Assembly (NCBI RefSeq): GCF_902726545.1
Contig: NZ_CACVAD010000004.1
Coordinates: forward strand, 89,715-153,714
DNA from: Yersinia artesiana
GTDB taxonomy: Bacteria > Pseudomonadota > Gammaproteobacteria > Enterobacterales > Enterobacteriaceae
Length of the DNA: 64,000 bases
Reading direction: 5' to 3'
Translations under genes and position numbers: made by a program
Part shown: in pieces, positions 22,359 through 32,412 of the stretch
Layout: the number at the start of each line of letters is the position of its first letter
Position numbering within the stretch: position 1 is the first letter of the stretch
Notes under the pieces: generated by a model
Seen by the model: only the letters and a program-made list of their open reading frames with translations
Told to the model about the DNA's origin: nothing
The model's database searches: none

Positions 22359-23336
22359 ATGCGAGCGCTTGTACTTGAGCAAACTGAAGGCCGTACTACC
22401 GCCGAAGTGCGTGAGATATCCCCTTCACAGTTGCCAGCCGGTAATGTCACGGTTGATGTCAATTGGTCCAGCCTGAATTATAAGGATGCACTGGCTATCA
22501 CGGGTAAAGGGAAGATTATCCGTGAATTCCCGATGGTGCCAGGTATCGATTTTGCGGGTACAGTTCACAGTAGCGAAGATCCGCGTTTTCATGTCGGCCA
22601 GTCGGTTTTGCTGACCGGTTGGGGCGTGGGTGAGAATCATTGGGGCGGTTTGGCAGAACAGGCTCGTGTCAATGGCGATTGGCTGGTTCCGATGCCTGAA
22701 GGGTTGGAACCACGTAAGGCCATGATTATTGGTACTGCTGGGTTTACCGCGATGCTGTGCGTCATGGCGTTAGAGGAAGGTGGCGTGACACCGGACAGCG
22801 GCGAAGTGGTGGTCACCGGAGCCAGCGGTGGTGTGGGCAGTACCGCAATCGCCTTACTTGCCGCACTGGGTTACAAAATTGCCGCTATTTCGGGCCGAGA
22901 CAGCAACAGTGAATACCTGAAAAGCCTGGGCGCTCATCGGGTGCTATCGCGCAATGATTATCTTGATGCTTCGCGCCCACTGGAAAAACAATTATGGGCC
23001 GGTGCGATTGATACCGTTGGCGACAAATTACTGGCTAAAGTGCTGGCGCAGATGAATTATAACGGCACCGTTGCCGCTTGCGGTTTGGCCGGTGGCTATT
23101 CACTCCCGACAACTGTGATGCCATTTATTCTGCGCAATGTGCGGCTACAAGGGGTGGATTCAGTGATGACACCGCAACATCGCCGCCTGCAAGCCTGGCA
23201 ACGATTACAGAAAGTTTTGCCTGAAAGCTTCTATCAGCAGGCCTCACAATCCATCACGCTAGCTGATACCCCGACCATCGCCGCTCGCCTGTTGGCGAAC
23301 GAAGTCACCGGCAGAACTCTGGTGAAAGTACGCTAA
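22359..23336 (+). CDS. acuI: Acrylyl-CoA reductase AcuI (YhdH)
   Basis: 325-residue zinc-free medium-chain dehydrogenase/reductase. GroES-like N-terminal part (NWSSLNYKDALAITGKGKI, VPGIDFAGTV) and Rossmann fold with VVVTGASGGVGSTAIALLA. It reduces toxic acrylyl-CoA to propionyl-CoA with NADPH. TCTGGAG precedes the ATG. Divergent from csrD, as in E. coli. A GC-rich hairpin follows the stop. Confidence 0.93.
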   Translation: MRALVLEQTEGRTTAEVREISPSQLPAGNVTVDVNWSSLNYKDALAITGKGKIIREFPMVPGIDFAGTVHSSEDPRFHVGQSVLLTGWGVGENHWGGLAEQARVNGDWLVPMPEGLEPRKAMIIGTAGFTAMLCVMALEEGGVTPDSGEVVVTGASGGVGSTAIALLAALGYKIAAISGRDSNSEYLKSLGAHRVLSRNDYLDASRPLEKQLWAGAIDTVGDKLLAKVLAQMNYNGTVAACGLAGGYSLPTTVMPFILRNVRLQGVDSVMTPQHRRLQAWQRLQKVLPESFYQQASQSITLADTPTIAARLLANEVTGRTLVKVR

Positions 23337-23345
23337 TCCCGCGTC

Positions 23346-23367
23346 GCCGGAGGCTCATACCTCCGGC
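23346..23367 (+). terminator. Hairpin after acuI
   Basis: GCCGGAGG and CCTCCGGC form an 8-bp perfect stem with a 6-base loop (CTCATA), nine bases after the stop. The downstream T content is poor (CTATTATC), so it is a weak intrinsic terminator or 3' stabiliser. Confidence 0.6.
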
Positions 23368-23489
23368 CTATTATCTATATTGTAATGATTTTCAAATTTC
23401 CCTCTGCCTACTAGCACTTATCCCCATAAGCCGCCATGATTAATGTCAATAAGGTTGGTATGTCTACCCCTGTTTGACGGAGTTATTTT

Positions 23490-24524
23490 ATGCGCAACTT
23501 TTTATCCCATTCCCTGCGTAATGCTGCCATGGCGCGCAAACTAACCGAAGCCGATGTGACACCAGAAAGTATTTTTTATCAGCGCCGCAAAGTATTGCAG
23601 GCATTGGGAATCACTACCGCTACACTGGCATTGCCCACATCAGCACAGGCTGATTTGCTGGCATGGTTTAAAGGAAATGACCGCCCCAAAGCCCCTTCTG
23701 GGAAGCCGCTGGATTTCACCAAATCAACAGCTTACCATCCAGATTTGGCGCTAACGCCAGAAGATAAAGTCACCGGCTACAATAACTTCTATGAATTCGG
23801 TTTGGATAAGGCCGACCCTGCTGCCAATGCCGGAACACTGAAAACCGAAGGTTGGCAGATAAAAATCGACGGTGACGTCGCCAAACCCATGACACTCGAT
23901 ATTGATGATCTGATAAAACACTTCCCGCTCGAAGAACGCATTTACCGTATGCGCTGTGTTGAAGCCTGGTCAATGGTGGTACCGTGGATTGGTTTCGAAT
24001 TGGGCAAATTACTCAAGTTAGTTGAACCCACCAGCAATGCCCGCTATGTCGCATTTCAAACACTTTACGCACCGGATCAAATGCCGGGACAAGAAGATCG
24101 CTTTATCGGCGGCGGCCTGAAATACCCTTATGTCGAAGGGTTACGGCTGGATGAGGCCATGCACCCACTGGCCTTTATGACCCTGGGTGTCTATGGCAAA
24201 ACCCTGCCACCACAAAATGGTGCGCCACTGCGTCTCATCACCCCCTGGAAATATGGTTTTAAAGGAATAAAATCCATCGTTCATATTCGTCTGACTCATG
24301 AGCAACCTCCGACAACCTGGAACCTGAGTGCGCCCAACGAATATGGCTTTTATGCCAATGTGAACCCACATGTCGATCATCCGCGCTGGTCGCAAGCAAC
24401 CGAACGCTTTATTGGCTCCGGCGGAATTCTTGATGTTCAGCGCCAACCGACACTGTTGTTTAACGGCTATGCCGATCAGGTAGCTTCACTTTATCGTGGC
24501 CTGGATCTACGGAAAAACTTCTAA
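23490..24524 (+). CDS. msrP: Periplasmic methionine-sulfoxide reductase catalytic subunit MsrP
   Basis: 344-residue molybdoenzyme. A Tat signal (RRKVLQALG, twin Arg at 32-33, likely cleaved after SAQA at 54) exports the folded protein. C156 in [15 protein letters not shown] is the molybdenum ligand. It repairs oxidised Met in periplasmic proteins, using electrons from MsrQ. Start 23490 has GGAG nine bases upstream. It adds about ten residues before [13 protein letters not shown] compared with E. coli, so an alternative ATG at 23529 is possible. The stop overlaps msrQ by 1 bp (TAATG). Confidence 0.95.
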   Translation: MRNFLSHSLRNAAMARKLTEADVTPESIFYQRRKVLQALGITTATLALPTSAQADLLAWFKGNDRPKAPSGKPLDFTKSTAYHPDLALTPEDKVTGYNNFYEFGLDKADPAANAGTLKTEGWQIKIDGDVAKPMTLDIDDLIKHFPLEERIYRMRCVEAWSMVVPWIGFELGKLLKLVEPTSNARYVAFQTLYAPDQMPGQEDRFIGGGLKYPYVEGLRLDEAMHPLAFMTLGVYGKTLPPQNGAPLRLITPWKYGFKGIKSIVHIRLTHEQPPTTWNLSAPNEYGFYANVNPHVDHPRWSQATERFIGSGGILDVQRQPTLLFNGYADQVASLYRGLDLRKNF

Positions 24525-25123
24525 TGCGGCTGACTTTACGACAAATCAAGTGGATCAAGGTGGCGATCTGGCTGGCCGCCGCACTGCCGTTTCTATGGCT
24601 GATTTTATCGGTAGATCAAGGCTGGTTCAGTGCTGATCCCGCCAAAGACATTCAACACTTTACCGGACGCATGACACTGAAATTGTTACTGGCGACATTG
24701 TTGGTCACGCCGCTGGCGCGCTATGGCAAGCAACCGCTGCTGATCCGCTGTCGTCGGTTGTTGGGTTTATGGTGTTTTGCCTGGGGAACCCTGCACTTGG
24801 TCAGCTACTCGGTATTGGAGCTTGGGCTGAGTAATATCGGCCTGCTGGGACGTGAACTGGTGACCCGCCCTTACCTGACGTTGGGCATAATCAGTTGGTT
24901 GTTGTTACTGTCACTGGCCGTGACATCCACCTTATGGGCGCAACGAAAAATGGGAGCTAACTGGCAAAAATTGCATAATTTGGTGTATGTTGTCGCCATT
25001 CTTGCGCCGATTCATTATCTTTGGTCGGTGAAAACCCTATCGCCACTCCCCATTATTTACGCAGTGGCAGCAGCAATATTATTGGCGTTACGTTATAAAA
25101 AATTTCGGCAATGGTGCCGCTAA
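24524..25123 (+). CDS. msrQ: Haem-binding membrane subunit MsrQ
   Basis: 199-residue polytopic membrane protein of the ferric-reductase-like family with about six helices. Conserved His residues for haem b are seen in [23 protein letters not shown] and [18 protein letters not shown]. It passes electrons from the respiratory chain to MsrP. Its ATG overlaps the msrP stop (TAATG). Confidence 0.95.
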   Translation: MRLTLRQIKWIKVAIWLAAALPFLWLILSVDQGWFSADPAKDIQHFTGRMTLKLLLATLLVTPLARYGKQPLLIRCRRLLGLWCFAWGTLHLVSYSVLELGLSNIGLLGRELVTRPYLTLGIISWLLLLSLAVTSTLWAQRKMGANWQKLHNLVYVVAILAPIHYLWSVKTLSPLPIIYAVAAAILLALRYKKFRQWCR

Positions 25124-25363
25124 CCGTCTGAACTTATCGTGGTTATCCCCATCATAAATAATGTTGAACGCACAGTTCGCTATTTTTTCTATTGAATATC
25201 TTCGCTGATAAGACCAGTATTTAGCTGCTAATTGCTACGATATCATTATAATGCCCGACCTTAGTACCGATCGCAGTGTCAAATTCATCGTAAAAAGGTG
25301 ACAAATCGGTGACATCAGGTTATTTTTTACGATGATGTACTAATTGCCGGAGATACCAGCACA

Positions 25364-25816
25364 ATGTCGGATAAGTTTCACATTTTGCTTCTGAATGGCC
25401 CTAACTTGAATCTGCTTGGAACCCGTGAACCGGAAAAGTACGGTTACACGACATTGGCTGAGATTGTCAGTCAGTTAGAGACTCAAGCTCAGGGAATGGA
25501 TGTGGTGCTATCCCACTTGCAGTCAAATGCAGAGCATGTGCTGATCGATAGAATTCACCAGGCGCGGGGTAATATCGACTTTATCCTGATCAATCCGGCA
25601 GCGTTTACACACACCAGTGTTGCACTGCGTGATGCGCTGTTAGGTGTGCAGATCCCGTTTATCGAGATTCACTTGTCTAACGTGCATGCCCGGGAGCCTT
25701 TCCGTCATCATTCATATCTCTCTGATATCGCGGTTGGCGTAATCTGTGGACTTGGCGCAGATGGCTACAACTTTGCTTTACAGGCAGCGGTAAATCGCTT
25801 GTCAAAATCCAACTAG
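25364..25816 (+). CDS. aroQ: Type II 3-dehydroquinate dehydratase
   Basis: 150 residues. Third step of the shikimate pathway. Type II signature [20 protein letters not shown] with the catalytic Tyr in the flexible loop (YGYTTL), then [17 protein letters not shown] and the substrate-binding [21 protein letters not shown]. The stop is followed directly by an ERIC repeat, then accB. Upstream of accBC, as in many gammaproteobacteria; E. coli K-12 uses AroD and lacks this gene. Confidence 0.95.
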   Translation: MSDKFHILLLNGPNLNLLGTREPEKYGYTTLAEIVSQLETQAQGMDVVLSHLQSNAEHVLIDRIHQARGNIDFILINPAAFTHTSVALRDALLGVQIPFIEIHLSNVHAREPFRHHSYLSDIAVGVICGLGADGYNFALQAAVNRLSKSN

Positions 25817-25956
25817 ACCCGAAATAATTCGAGTTGCAGGAAGGCGGCAACTGAGCGAATCCCCATGAGCTTATTGATTTTCAAGTCAATGGCAGTCAGT
25901 GTCCGGGGTGAACGAAGGCAGCCAACATACATGCAACCTGATGAATGATGGGTATA
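25817..25956. repeat. ERIC element between aroQ and accB
   Basis: 140-bp imperfect palindrome with the ERIC landmarks: GAGTTGCAGGAAGGCGGCAA on the left, the central GCGAATCCCCATGAGCTTA and GTCCGGGGTGAACGAAGGC arms, and ends ACCC / GGGTATA. It starts on the base after the aroQ stop codon and ends 33 bp before the accB ATG. It would be transcribed as a long hairpin in an aroQ-accBC mRNA. Confidence 0.92.
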
Positions 25957-25989
25957 ATTGCAACACACAAAGAGTACGGAATCACACTC

Positions 25990-26454
25990 ATGGATATTCG
26001 TAAGATTAAGAAACTGATCGAACTGGTTGAAGAGTCCGGCATTTCAGAGCTGGAAATCTCAGAAGGCGAAGAGTCAGTACGTATCAGTCGTGCTCCCGCC
26101 GCACCAAACTACCCAATGATGCAACAGCCATATGCTTTTGCTGCACCACAGCAGCAGCCAGCGCTGGCCGCCGCCGTTGCTCCAGCACCTGCTGAAGCCG
26201 CAGCACCAGCATCCATCAGTGGCCATATCGTGCGCTCCCCAATGGTCGGTACGTTCTACCGCACCCCGAGCCCGGATGCTAAATCCTTCATTGAAGTAGG
26301 TCAGAAAGTTTCTGTTGGTGACACTCTTTGCATCGTTGAAGCGATGAAAATGATGAACCAAATCGAAGCAGATAAATCCGGTACTGTAAAAGCCATTCTG
26401 GTTGAAAACGGTCAACCGGTTGAATTCGACGAGCCTCTTGTCGTCATCGAGTAA
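25990..26454 (+). CDS. accB: Biotin carboxyl carrier protein of acetyl-CoA carboxylase
   Basis: 154 residues. N-terminal dimerisation part ([20 protein letters not shown]), an Ala/Pro/Gln-rich flexible linker (about 35-75) and a C-terminal biotinyl domain with K120 in [12 protein letters not shown], the biotinylated Lys. First committed step of fatty-acid synthesis. An in-frame start at 25945 lies in the ERIC end and is rejected; GTACGGAATCACACTC before 25990 matches the E. coli accB leader. Eleven bases before accC. Confidence 0.97.
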   Translation: MDIRKIKKLIELVEESGISELEISEGEESVRISRAPAAPNYPMMQQPYAFAAPQQQPALAAAVAPAPAEAAAPASISGHIVRSPMVGTFYRTPSPDAKSFIEVGQKVSVGDTLCIVEAMKMMNQIEADKSGTVKAILVENGQPVEFDEPLVVIE

Positions 26455-26465
26455 CGAGGCGTTCC

Positions 26466-27815
26466 ATGCTTGATAAAATCGTAATCGCTAACCGCGGTGA
26501 GATTGCGCTACGTATCCTGCGAGCTTGTAAAGAGCTGGGGATCAAAACTGTTGCAGTTCACTCTGTTGCGGATCGTGATCTTAAACACGTGTTATTGGCT
26601 GACGAGACTGTCTGTATCGGTCCCGCACCTTCTGTTAAAAGCTATCTGAACATTCCAGCAATCATTTCTGCTGCGGAGATAACCGGCGCGGTGGCTATTC
26701 ACCCCGGCTATGGTTTCCTGTCTGAAAATGCTGATTTTGCCGAACAGGTAGAACGTTCAGGTTTCATCTTCATCGGCCCACGCGCCGAAACTATTCGCCT
26801 GATGGGTGACAAGGTTTCGGCGATAAATGCCATGAAGAAAGCCGGTGTACCTTGCGTACCAGGCTCTGATGGCCCACTGGACGACGACACTGCCAAGAAC
26901 AAAGCCTTTGCCAAACGAATCGGTTATCCGGTCATTATCAAGGCATCAGGTGGTGGTGGTGGTCGTGGTATGCGTGTCGTTCGTCACGACAAAGATCTTG
27001 AGCAATCCATCAACATGACCCGTGCGGAAGCCAAAGCGGCTTTCAATAACGACATTGTTTACATGGAAAAATACCTGGAAAACCCACGCCATATCGAAAT
27101 TCAGATTTTGGCTGACGGCCAGGGTAATGCTATCTATCTGGCTGAGCGTGACTGTTCTATGCAGCGCCGCCACCAGAAAGTGGTTGAAGAGGCACCAGCA
27201 CCAGGTATCACCAGCGAAATGCGCCGTCATATCGGTGAGCGCTGTGCGAAAGCCTGTGTGGAAATCGGCTATCGTGGCGCAGGGACTTTCGAGTTCCTGT
27301 ATGAAAACGGCGAGTTCTATTTCATCGAAATGAACACCCGTATTCAGGTTGAACACCCGGTTACCGAAATGATTACCGGTGTTGATTTGATCAAAGAACA
27401 GCTGCGCATTGCTGCGGGCCAACCTCTCTCCATCAAACAAGATGAAGTGAAAGTCCATGGTCACGCAGTAGAATGCCGTATCAACGCCGAAGATCCGAAT
27501 ACCTTCCTGCCGAGTCCGGGTAAAATTACCCGTTTCCATGCGCCGGGTGGTTTTGGTGTGCGTTGGGAGTCTCATATTTATGCCGGTTATACTGTGCCGC
27601 CATATTATGACTCCATGATCGGCAAGCTGATCACTTATGGTGAAAACCGTGATGTTGCTATCGCCCGCATGAAGAATGCGCTGGCAGAACTCATTATCGA
27701 TGGCATCAAGACCAACGTTGAGTTACAGCAACGCATCATGAACGACGAAAACTTCCAGCACGGTGGTGCCAATATCCACTATCTGGAGAAAAAACTCGGG
27801 TTGCAAGAAACCTGA
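26466..27815 (+). CDS. accC: Biotin carboxylase of acetyl-CoA carboxylase
   Basis: 449 residues, the same as E. coli AccC. ATP-grasp fold: N-terminal preATP-grasp ([22 protein letters not shown]), the glycine-rich lid [14 protein letters not shown], catalytic [14 protein letters not shown] and the C-terminal RINAEDP region. Carboxylates the biotin on AccB using ATP and bicarbonate. In an operon with accB; an intrinsic terminator follows. Confidence 0.98.
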   Translation: MLDKIVIANRGEIALRILRACKELGIKTVAVHSVADRDLKHVLLADETVCIGPAPSVKSYLNIPAIISAAEITGAVAIHPGYGFLSENADFAEQVERSGFIFIGPRAETIRLMGDKVSAINAMKKAGVPCVPGSDGPLDDDTAKNKAFAKRIGYPVIIKASGGGGGRGMRVVRHDKDLEQSINMTRAEAKAAFNNDIVYMEKYLENPRHIEIQILADGQGNAIYLAERDCSMQRRHQKVVEEAPAPGITSEMRRHIGERCAKACVEIGYRGAGTFEFLYENGEFYFIEMNTRIQVEHPVTEMITGVDLIKEQLRIAAGQPLSIKQDEVKVHGHAVECRINAEDPNTFLPSPGKITRFHAPGGFGVRWESHIYAGYTVPPYYDSMIGKLITYGENRDVAIARMKNALAELIIDGIKTNVELQQRIMNDENFQHGGANIHYLEKKLGLQET

Positions 27816-27850
27816 TATTTCGCCTTTCATGTGTTTTATCTTTTATATCA

Positions 27851-27878
27851 GGGCCGGTTAATCATCGGCCTTTTTCTT
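27851..27878 (+). terminator. Intrinsic terminator after accC
   Basis: Stem GGCCG/CGGCC (27852-27856 with 27866-27870) with a 9-base loop, then TTTTTCTTTG. Ends the aroQ-accBC unit ahead of yhdT. Confidence 0.85.
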
Positions 27879-27971
27879 TGTTTGATTTTCTTTTGATTGA
27901 TATAGCTGGCGTATCGCATAACTGCAGCTAACAACGCTGTTGTGCCAAGTACGAAGGGTATTGGAGAGAAT

Positions 27972-28214
27972 ATGGACACAAGGTTCCTACAGGCGAACAA
28001 AGAAGCACGCTGGGCCTTTGGCTTAACGCTGGCTTATCTGGCTGGGTGGATAATAACGGCGTATTTACCGGGCAACATTGCTGGGATAAGCGGCCTGCCT
28101 GCCTGGTTTGAAGCCGCCTGTATTGCACTGCCACTGCTGTTTATTGTGCTGTGCTGGTTAATGGTACGCGTCATATTTCGCGATATCCCATTGGAGGATG
28201 ACAATGCAAACTGA
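27972..28214 (+). CDS. yhdT: Small membrane protein YhdT
   Basis: 80 residues with two membrane helices (about 13-35 and 47-70), close to E. coli YhdT (MDTRFLQANKEARWAFGLTL, ending RDIPLEDDNAN). Function unknown; always next to panF. The start at 27972 has GGAGAG just upstream; the earlier in-frame start at 27942 is rejected. Overlaps panF by 11 bp. Confidence 0.92.
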   Translation: MDTRFLQANKEARWAFGLTLAYLAGWIITAYLPGNIAGISGLPAWFEAACIALPLLFIVLCWLMVRVIFRDIPLEDDNAN

Positions 28215-29658
28215 TGTCATCCTGCCATTAGTGGGCTATCTGGTTATGGTATTTGGCTTATCCGTTTATGCTTATACCCGCCGCAAAACCGGGAATTTCC
28301 TCAATGAATACTTCATCGGCAGCCGCTCGATGGGGGGATTCGTACTGGCAATGACCCTGACCGCCACTTATATCAGTGCCAGCTCATTTATCGGCGGGCC
28401 AGGTGCTGCTTATAAATACGGCCTTGGCTGGGTGCTGTTGGCCATGATTCAATTACCCGCAGTGTGGTTATCACTGGGCGTATTGGGTAAAAAATTCGCC
28501 ATTCTGGCGCGGCGTTATAATGCTGTGACCCTCAACGACATGTTGTATGCCCGCTATCAGAGCCGCTTATTGGTATGGCTTGCCAGCCTCAGCTTACTGG
28601 TGGCATTTGTCGGCGCCATGACAGTACAATTTATTGGTGGCGCACGTTTGCTGGAAACCGCAGCGGGTATCCCTTATGACACGGGTTTACTGATTTTCGG
28701 TATCAGTATCGCGCTATATACCTCTTTTGGTGGTTTCCGCGCCAGTGTACTCAACGACGCCATGCAAGGGCTGGTGATGTTGGTCGGCACCATTTTGCTG
28801 TTGGTGGCGGTTATCCATGCCGCAGGTGGGCTACATAAAGCCGTCGAAACCCTACAGCATATTGATCCCGCACTGGTTTCTCCGCAGGGTGGCGATCAGA
28901 TCCTCGATCTGCCGTTTATGGCATCATTCTGGATCCTGGTGTGCTTCGGGGTTATTGGCCTACCACATACCGCCGTACGTTGTATTTCGTACCGTGATAG
29001 TAAAGCAGTGCACCGCGGCATTATCCTCGGCACCATTGTGGTGGCAATCTTGATGTTTGGTATGCATTTAGCTGGCGCATTAGGCCGGGCCGTGTTGCCG
29101 GATCTGAAGATCCCGGATCAAGTGATCCCAACACTGATGATAACCGTGCTGCCCCCCTTTGCTGCCGGGATCTTTTTGGCGGCACCGATGGCGGCGATCA
29201 TGTCGACCATCAATGCCCAGTTGCTGCAATCCTCTGCTACCATAGTGAAAGATTTATACCTCAATCTGCGGCCGGAAGAGCTGAAGAATGAACGTAAACT
29301 GACACGTATCTCCAGTTTGTCGACACTGGTGCTCGGATTACTACTGCTACTTGCCGCCTGGAGGCCACCAGAAATGATTATCTGGCTGAATCTATTAGCC
29401 TTTGGCGGCCTGGAAGCCGTATTCCTCTGGCCACTGGTGTTAGGGTTGTACTGGGAGCGCGCCAATGCTCACGGTGCCCTTAGCTCAATGATTGTCGGTG
29501 CGATATGCTATACCGTGCTGGCTAGTTTCGACATTAAGATTGCTGGTTTACATCCAATAGTGCCCTCTCTGGTGCTTAACCTGCTGGCGTTTTATATCGG
29601 TAATCAGTTTGGCGATAGAGCGCGAGCGCGGCAGCCCGTCATCGCCAACACGGAATAG
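28204..29658 (+). CDS. panF: Sodium/pantothenate symporter
   Basis: 484-residue member of the sodium:solute symporter family with about 13 helices. Matches E. coli PanF (TATYISASSFIGGPGAAYKYG, GLPHTAVRCISYRDSKAVHRG). Takes up pantothenate, the CoA precursor. ATG at 28204 chosen over 28198 because GGAGG lies six bases before it and E. coli PanF begins MQ. Overlaps yhdT (translational coupling). Confidence 0.95.
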   Translation: MQTDVILPLVGYLVMVFGLSVYAYTRRKTGNFLNEYFIGSRSMGGFVLAMTLTATYISASSFIGGPGAAYKYGLGWVLLAMIQLPAVWLSLGVLGKKFAILARRYNAVTLNDMLYARYQSRLLVWLASLSLLVAFVGAMTVQFIGGARLLETAAGIPYDTGLLIFGISIALYTSFGGFRASVLNDAMQGLVMLVGTILLLVAVIHAAGGLHKAVETLQHIDPALVSPQGGDQILDLPFMASFWILVCFGVIGLPHTAVRCISYRDSKAVHRGIILGTIVVAILMFGMHLAGALGRAVLPDLKIPDQVIPTLMITVLPPFAAGIFLAAPMAAIMSTINAQLLQSSATIVKDLYLNLRPEELKNERKLTRISSLSTLVLGLLLLLAAWRPPEMIIWLNLLAFGGLEAVFLWPLVLGLYWERANAHGALSSMIVGAICYTVLASFDIKIAGLHPIVPSLVLNLLAFYIGNQFGDRARARQPVIANTE

Positions 29659-29751
29659 AATCGCTATTTACCGCTATTATTTACCGAAACCTTATTGATA
29701 AAAGCCGATCCAGGAACGCGAGTTGCGGATCGGTTTTGGAAGAGAAAAGCT

Positions 29752-30633
29752 ATGCCTTGGATCCAACTAAAATTAAACACCACCGGCAATCAGGCCGAAT
29801 CCCTTGGGGACGCGCTAATCGAAAGTGGCGCGGTATCCGTAACTTTTCAGGATACCCACGATAACCCTGTATTTGAACCGCTGCCCGGTGAAACCCGTCT
29901 ATGGGGCGATACCGATGTCATCGGTCTGTATGATGCAGAAACCGATATGGCAGAAGTGATTGCCATGCTGGAATATCACCCGCAGATCGGAAAAGGTTTC
30001 ATCCATAAAATTGAACAGTTGGAAGATAAAGATTGGGAACGCGAATGGATGGATAACTTCCATCCGATGCGTTTTGGCGAACGTCTGTGGATCTGCCCGA
30101 GCTGGCGCGATGTGCCCGACCCCACTGCCGTTAACGTGATGCTTGACCCCGGTTTGGCGTTTGGTACCGGTACCCACCCGACGACCGCACTGTGTCTGCA
30201 ATGGCTTGATGGCCTCAGTCTGGAAGGGAAAACAGTTATCGACTTCGGTTGTGGCTCTGGCATCCTGGCGATAGCGGCGCTAAAACTCGGTGCAGCGCGC
30301 GCTATTGGCATTGATATCGATCCGCAAGCCATTCAGGCCAGTCGTGATAACGCGCAACGTAATGGCGTTTCAGAGCGTCTGGAGCTGTATCTCGCCAAAG
30401 ACCAACCAGCCGATTTATCCGCTGACGTGGTGGTCGCCAATATCCTGGCTGGCCCATTACGTGAACTCGCGCCGTTGATTAGCGTCTTGCCCGTTGCAGG
30501 CGGCCATCTTGGCTTGTCAGGCGTGTTGGCAACGCAAGCGGCGGGTGTCGCACAGGCTTATGAGGACAAATTCACTCTCGACCCGGTGGCAGAGAAAGAA
30601 GAGTGGTGCCGCATCACCGGTATTAAGAAGTAA
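29752..30633 (+). CDS. prmA: Ribosomal protein L11 methyltransferase
   Basis: 293 residues, the same as E. coli PrmA. An N-terminal substrate-recognition domain (1-55) and a SAM-binding Rossmann domain with [20 protein letters not shown]. Trimethylates L11. The start at 29752 ([10 protein letters not shown]) is that of the family; a frame opening at 29695 adds 19 unrelated residues. Follows panF, as in E. coli. Confidence 0.97.
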   Translation: MPWIQLKLNTTGNQAESLGDALIESGAVSVTFQDTHDNPVFEPLPGETRLWGDTDVIGLYDAETDMAEVIAMLEYHPQIGKGFIHKIEQLEDKDWEREWMDNFHPMRFGERLWICPSWRDVPDPTAVNVMLDPGLAFGTGTHPTTALCLQWLDGLSLEGKTVIDFGCGSGILAIAALKLGAARAIGIDIDPQAIQASRDNAQRNGVSERLELYLAKDQPADLSADVVVANILAGPLRELAPLISVLPVAGGHLGLSGVLATQAAGVAQAYEDKFTLDPVAEKEEWCRITGIKK

Positions 30634-30650
30634 TACCGCCAGCAAGTTAT

Positions 30651-30685
30651 TGGCGTCGCAGCTTATATTCATTGCTGTGACGCCA
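30651..30685 (+). terminator. Hairpin after prmA
   Basis: TGGCGTCGCAGC pairs with GCTGTGACGCCA (one mismatch) around an 11-base loop, 17 bases after the prmA stop. No T-run follows, so Rho-independent termination is doubtful; a 3'-end stabiliser is as likely. Confidence 0.5.
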
Positions 30686-30994
30686 AATTCGAAGGATAGC
30701 GCTAGCATTTCTCTGCATCAGGCCGCAATCCATCGATCATTATTTTTAACTGAAATGAGATGTCGAACTCATTTATATCTACTCTTTATCATTGATTTGA
30801 TGAATAAATCAGCACTTTCGACCGCAGTTATGCTGCGTCAGCAGTCGATAATTATGTTGTTTAGTAGAAAATCATTAAGCGCACAAATTAGCCACACCAA
30901 GCTAACCCAATGTTATATATAGTTAAATAATTAATTAGCCAAGATTATCCTGTAACTTATTGCTCTTTTTTCATCAATTGGTCAAAGTTTGGCC
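30686..30994. other. AT-rich upstream region of dusB-fis
   Basis: About 310 bp without a credible gene, AT-rich, ending at the dusB-fis core promoter. By analogy with E. coli it would hold Fis and IHF sites, but I cannot place them reliably by eye. Confidence 0.45.
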
Positions 30995-31023
30995 TTTCAT
31001 CTGAGCGCAAAAATGCGTAATAT
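30995..31023 (+). promoter_or_regulatory. dusB-fis promoter
   Basis: -35 TTTCAT (30995-31000) and -10 TAATAT (31018-31023) with a 17-bp spacer, followed by a GC-rich discriminator (ACGCGCCC). It resembles the E. coli fis promoter as I recall it. The GC-rich discriminator is the hallmark of stringent, growth-rate-controlled promoters, so ppGpp/DksA repression is expected. Confidence 0.8.
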
Positions 31024-31061
31024 ACGCGCCCTTACGGACACAGTGTGGTCATTCTTTGTCT

Positions 31062-32027
31062 ATGCGTATTGGACACATCCAGCTTACAAATTGCCTGATT
31101 GCCGCCCCGATGGCTGGTATAACAGACCGCCCCTTCAGAGCGCTATGTCATGGCATGGGGGCTGGGATGACTGTATCTGAAATGCTCTCCTCTAACCCAG
31201 AGGTATGGCGGACGGATAAGTCGCGTTTGCGCATGGTTCATAGCGATGAGCCAGGAATTCGTACCGTGCAGATTGCCGGTAACGACCCGGATGAGATGGC
31301 AGCAGCCGCCAAAATCAATGTGGCGAATGGTGCACAAATCATCGACATCAATATGGGATGTCCGGCCAAGAAAGTGAACCGCAAACTGGCAGGATCTGCA
31401 TTATTGCAACATCCTGATCTGGTCAAACAGATCCTCTCCGCAGTGGTTAATGCGGTAGATGTGCCGGTAACGTTGAAGATCCGGACTGGTTGGTCTGCCG
31501 AACACCGTAACTGTATAGAAATTGCCCAACTGGCTGAAAATTGTGGTATACAAGCCCTGACGATTCATGGCCGAACCCGTTCTTGCCTGTTTAATGGTGA
31601 GGCGGAATACGACAGTATTCGGTCAGTTAAGCAGATTGTTTCCATTCCGGTTATCGCGAATGGCGACATCACTGACCCGCATAAAGCCAGAGCGGTGCTC
31701 GACTACACTGGGGCTGATGCCCTGATGATAGGACGTGCTGCTCAGGGAAGACCTTGGATCTTCCGGGAAATCCAGCATTATCTGGACACTGGGGAGCTGC
31801 TGCCACCGATGCCACTTGGCGAAGTACAGCGCTTGTTGGACGGGCATATACGGGAATTGCACGACTTTTATGGTCCAGGCAAGGGATTTCGTATTGCACG
31901 TAAACACGTCTCTTGGTATCTCCAGGAGCACGCCCCTAACGACCAGTTTCGGCGCACATTCAACGCCATTGAGGATGCCAGCGAACAGCTGGAGGCGTTG
32001 GAGGCATATTTCGAAAATCTTGCGTAA
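31062..32027 (+). CDS. dusB: tRNA-dihydrouridine synthase B
   Basis: 321 residues, as E. coli DusB. FMN TIM-barrel that reduces U17 (DusB site) in the tRNA D-loop. Landmarks: [14 protein letters not shown], the catalytic Cys in [19 protein letters not shown], and [18 protein letters not shown]. The ATG at 31062 has only a weak Shine-Dalgarno; a TTG two codons upstream is possible. Forms an operon with fis (24 bp gap). Confidence 0.97.
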   Translation: MRIGHIQLTNCLIAAPMAGITDRPFRALCHGMGAGMTVSEMLSSNPEVWRTDKSRLRMVHSDEPGIRTVQIAGNDPDEMAAAAKINVANGAQIIDINMGCPAKKVNRKLAGSALLQHPDLVKQILSAVVNAVDVPVTLKIRTGWSAEHRNCIEIAQLAENCGIQALTIHGRTRSCLFNGEAEYDSIRSVKQIVSIPVIANGDITDPHKARAVLDYTGADALMIGRAAQGRPWIFREIQHYLDTGELLPPMPLGEVQRLLDGHIRELHDFYGPGKGFRIARKHVSWYLQEHAPNDQFRRTFNAIEDASEQLEALEAYFENLA

Positions 32028-32051
32028 ACAGAAAAAAGAGCTGACAGAACT

Positions 32052-32348
32052 ATGTTCGAACAACGCGTAAATTCTGACGTACTGACCGTTGCAACCGTAA
32101 ATTCACAAGATCAGGTGACTCAAAAGCCTTTGCGTGACTCGGTTAAACAAGCACTGAAGAACTATTTTGCTCAACTGAATGGTCAGGATGTAAGTGACCT
32201 GTATGAGTTGGTACTGGCTGAAGTTGAACAGCCATTGTTGGACATGGTGATGCAATACACCCGTGGCAACCAAACCCGCGCTGCCCTGATGATGGGCATC
32301 AACCGTGGCACGCTGCGTAAGAAATTGAAAAAATACGGCATGAACTGA
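32052..32348 (+). CDS. fis: Nucleoid protein Fis
   Basis: 98 residues that read as identical or nearly so to E. coli Fis. N-terminal beta-hairpin arms (residues 10-26, invertase activation), dimerisation helices and a C-terminal helix-turn-helix ([25 protein letters not shown]). A growth-phase-dependent DNA-bending regulator. Expression depends on the upstream dusB promoter. Confidence 0.99.
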
Positions 32349-32372
32349 TACTAGTCAGTTAACTTGTTGTTT

Positions 32373-32407
32373 AAAAAGGCGTACTCCACACGGAGCGCGC
32401 CTTTTTT
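32373..32407. terminator. Bidirectional terminator between fis and the diguanylate cyclase gene
   Basis: AAAAAGGCG (32373-32381) pairs with CGCCTTTTT (32398-32406), with an inner CTCC/GGAG stem. A/T runs on both sides allow termination of fis rightward and of the convergent gene leftward. Confidence 0.88.
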
Positions 32408-32412
32408 ATTAT

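Noticed and set aside
26946..27575. 209-codon open frame antisense to accC
   Set aside because: Exact shadow of the accC reading frame. Composition follows codon structure of accC, no ribosome site and no recognisable product.
30494..30922. 142-codon frame overlapping the end of prmA and its 3' region
   Set aside because: Shadow of prmA at its start, then AT-rich spacer. It crosses the prmA hairpin and has no family.
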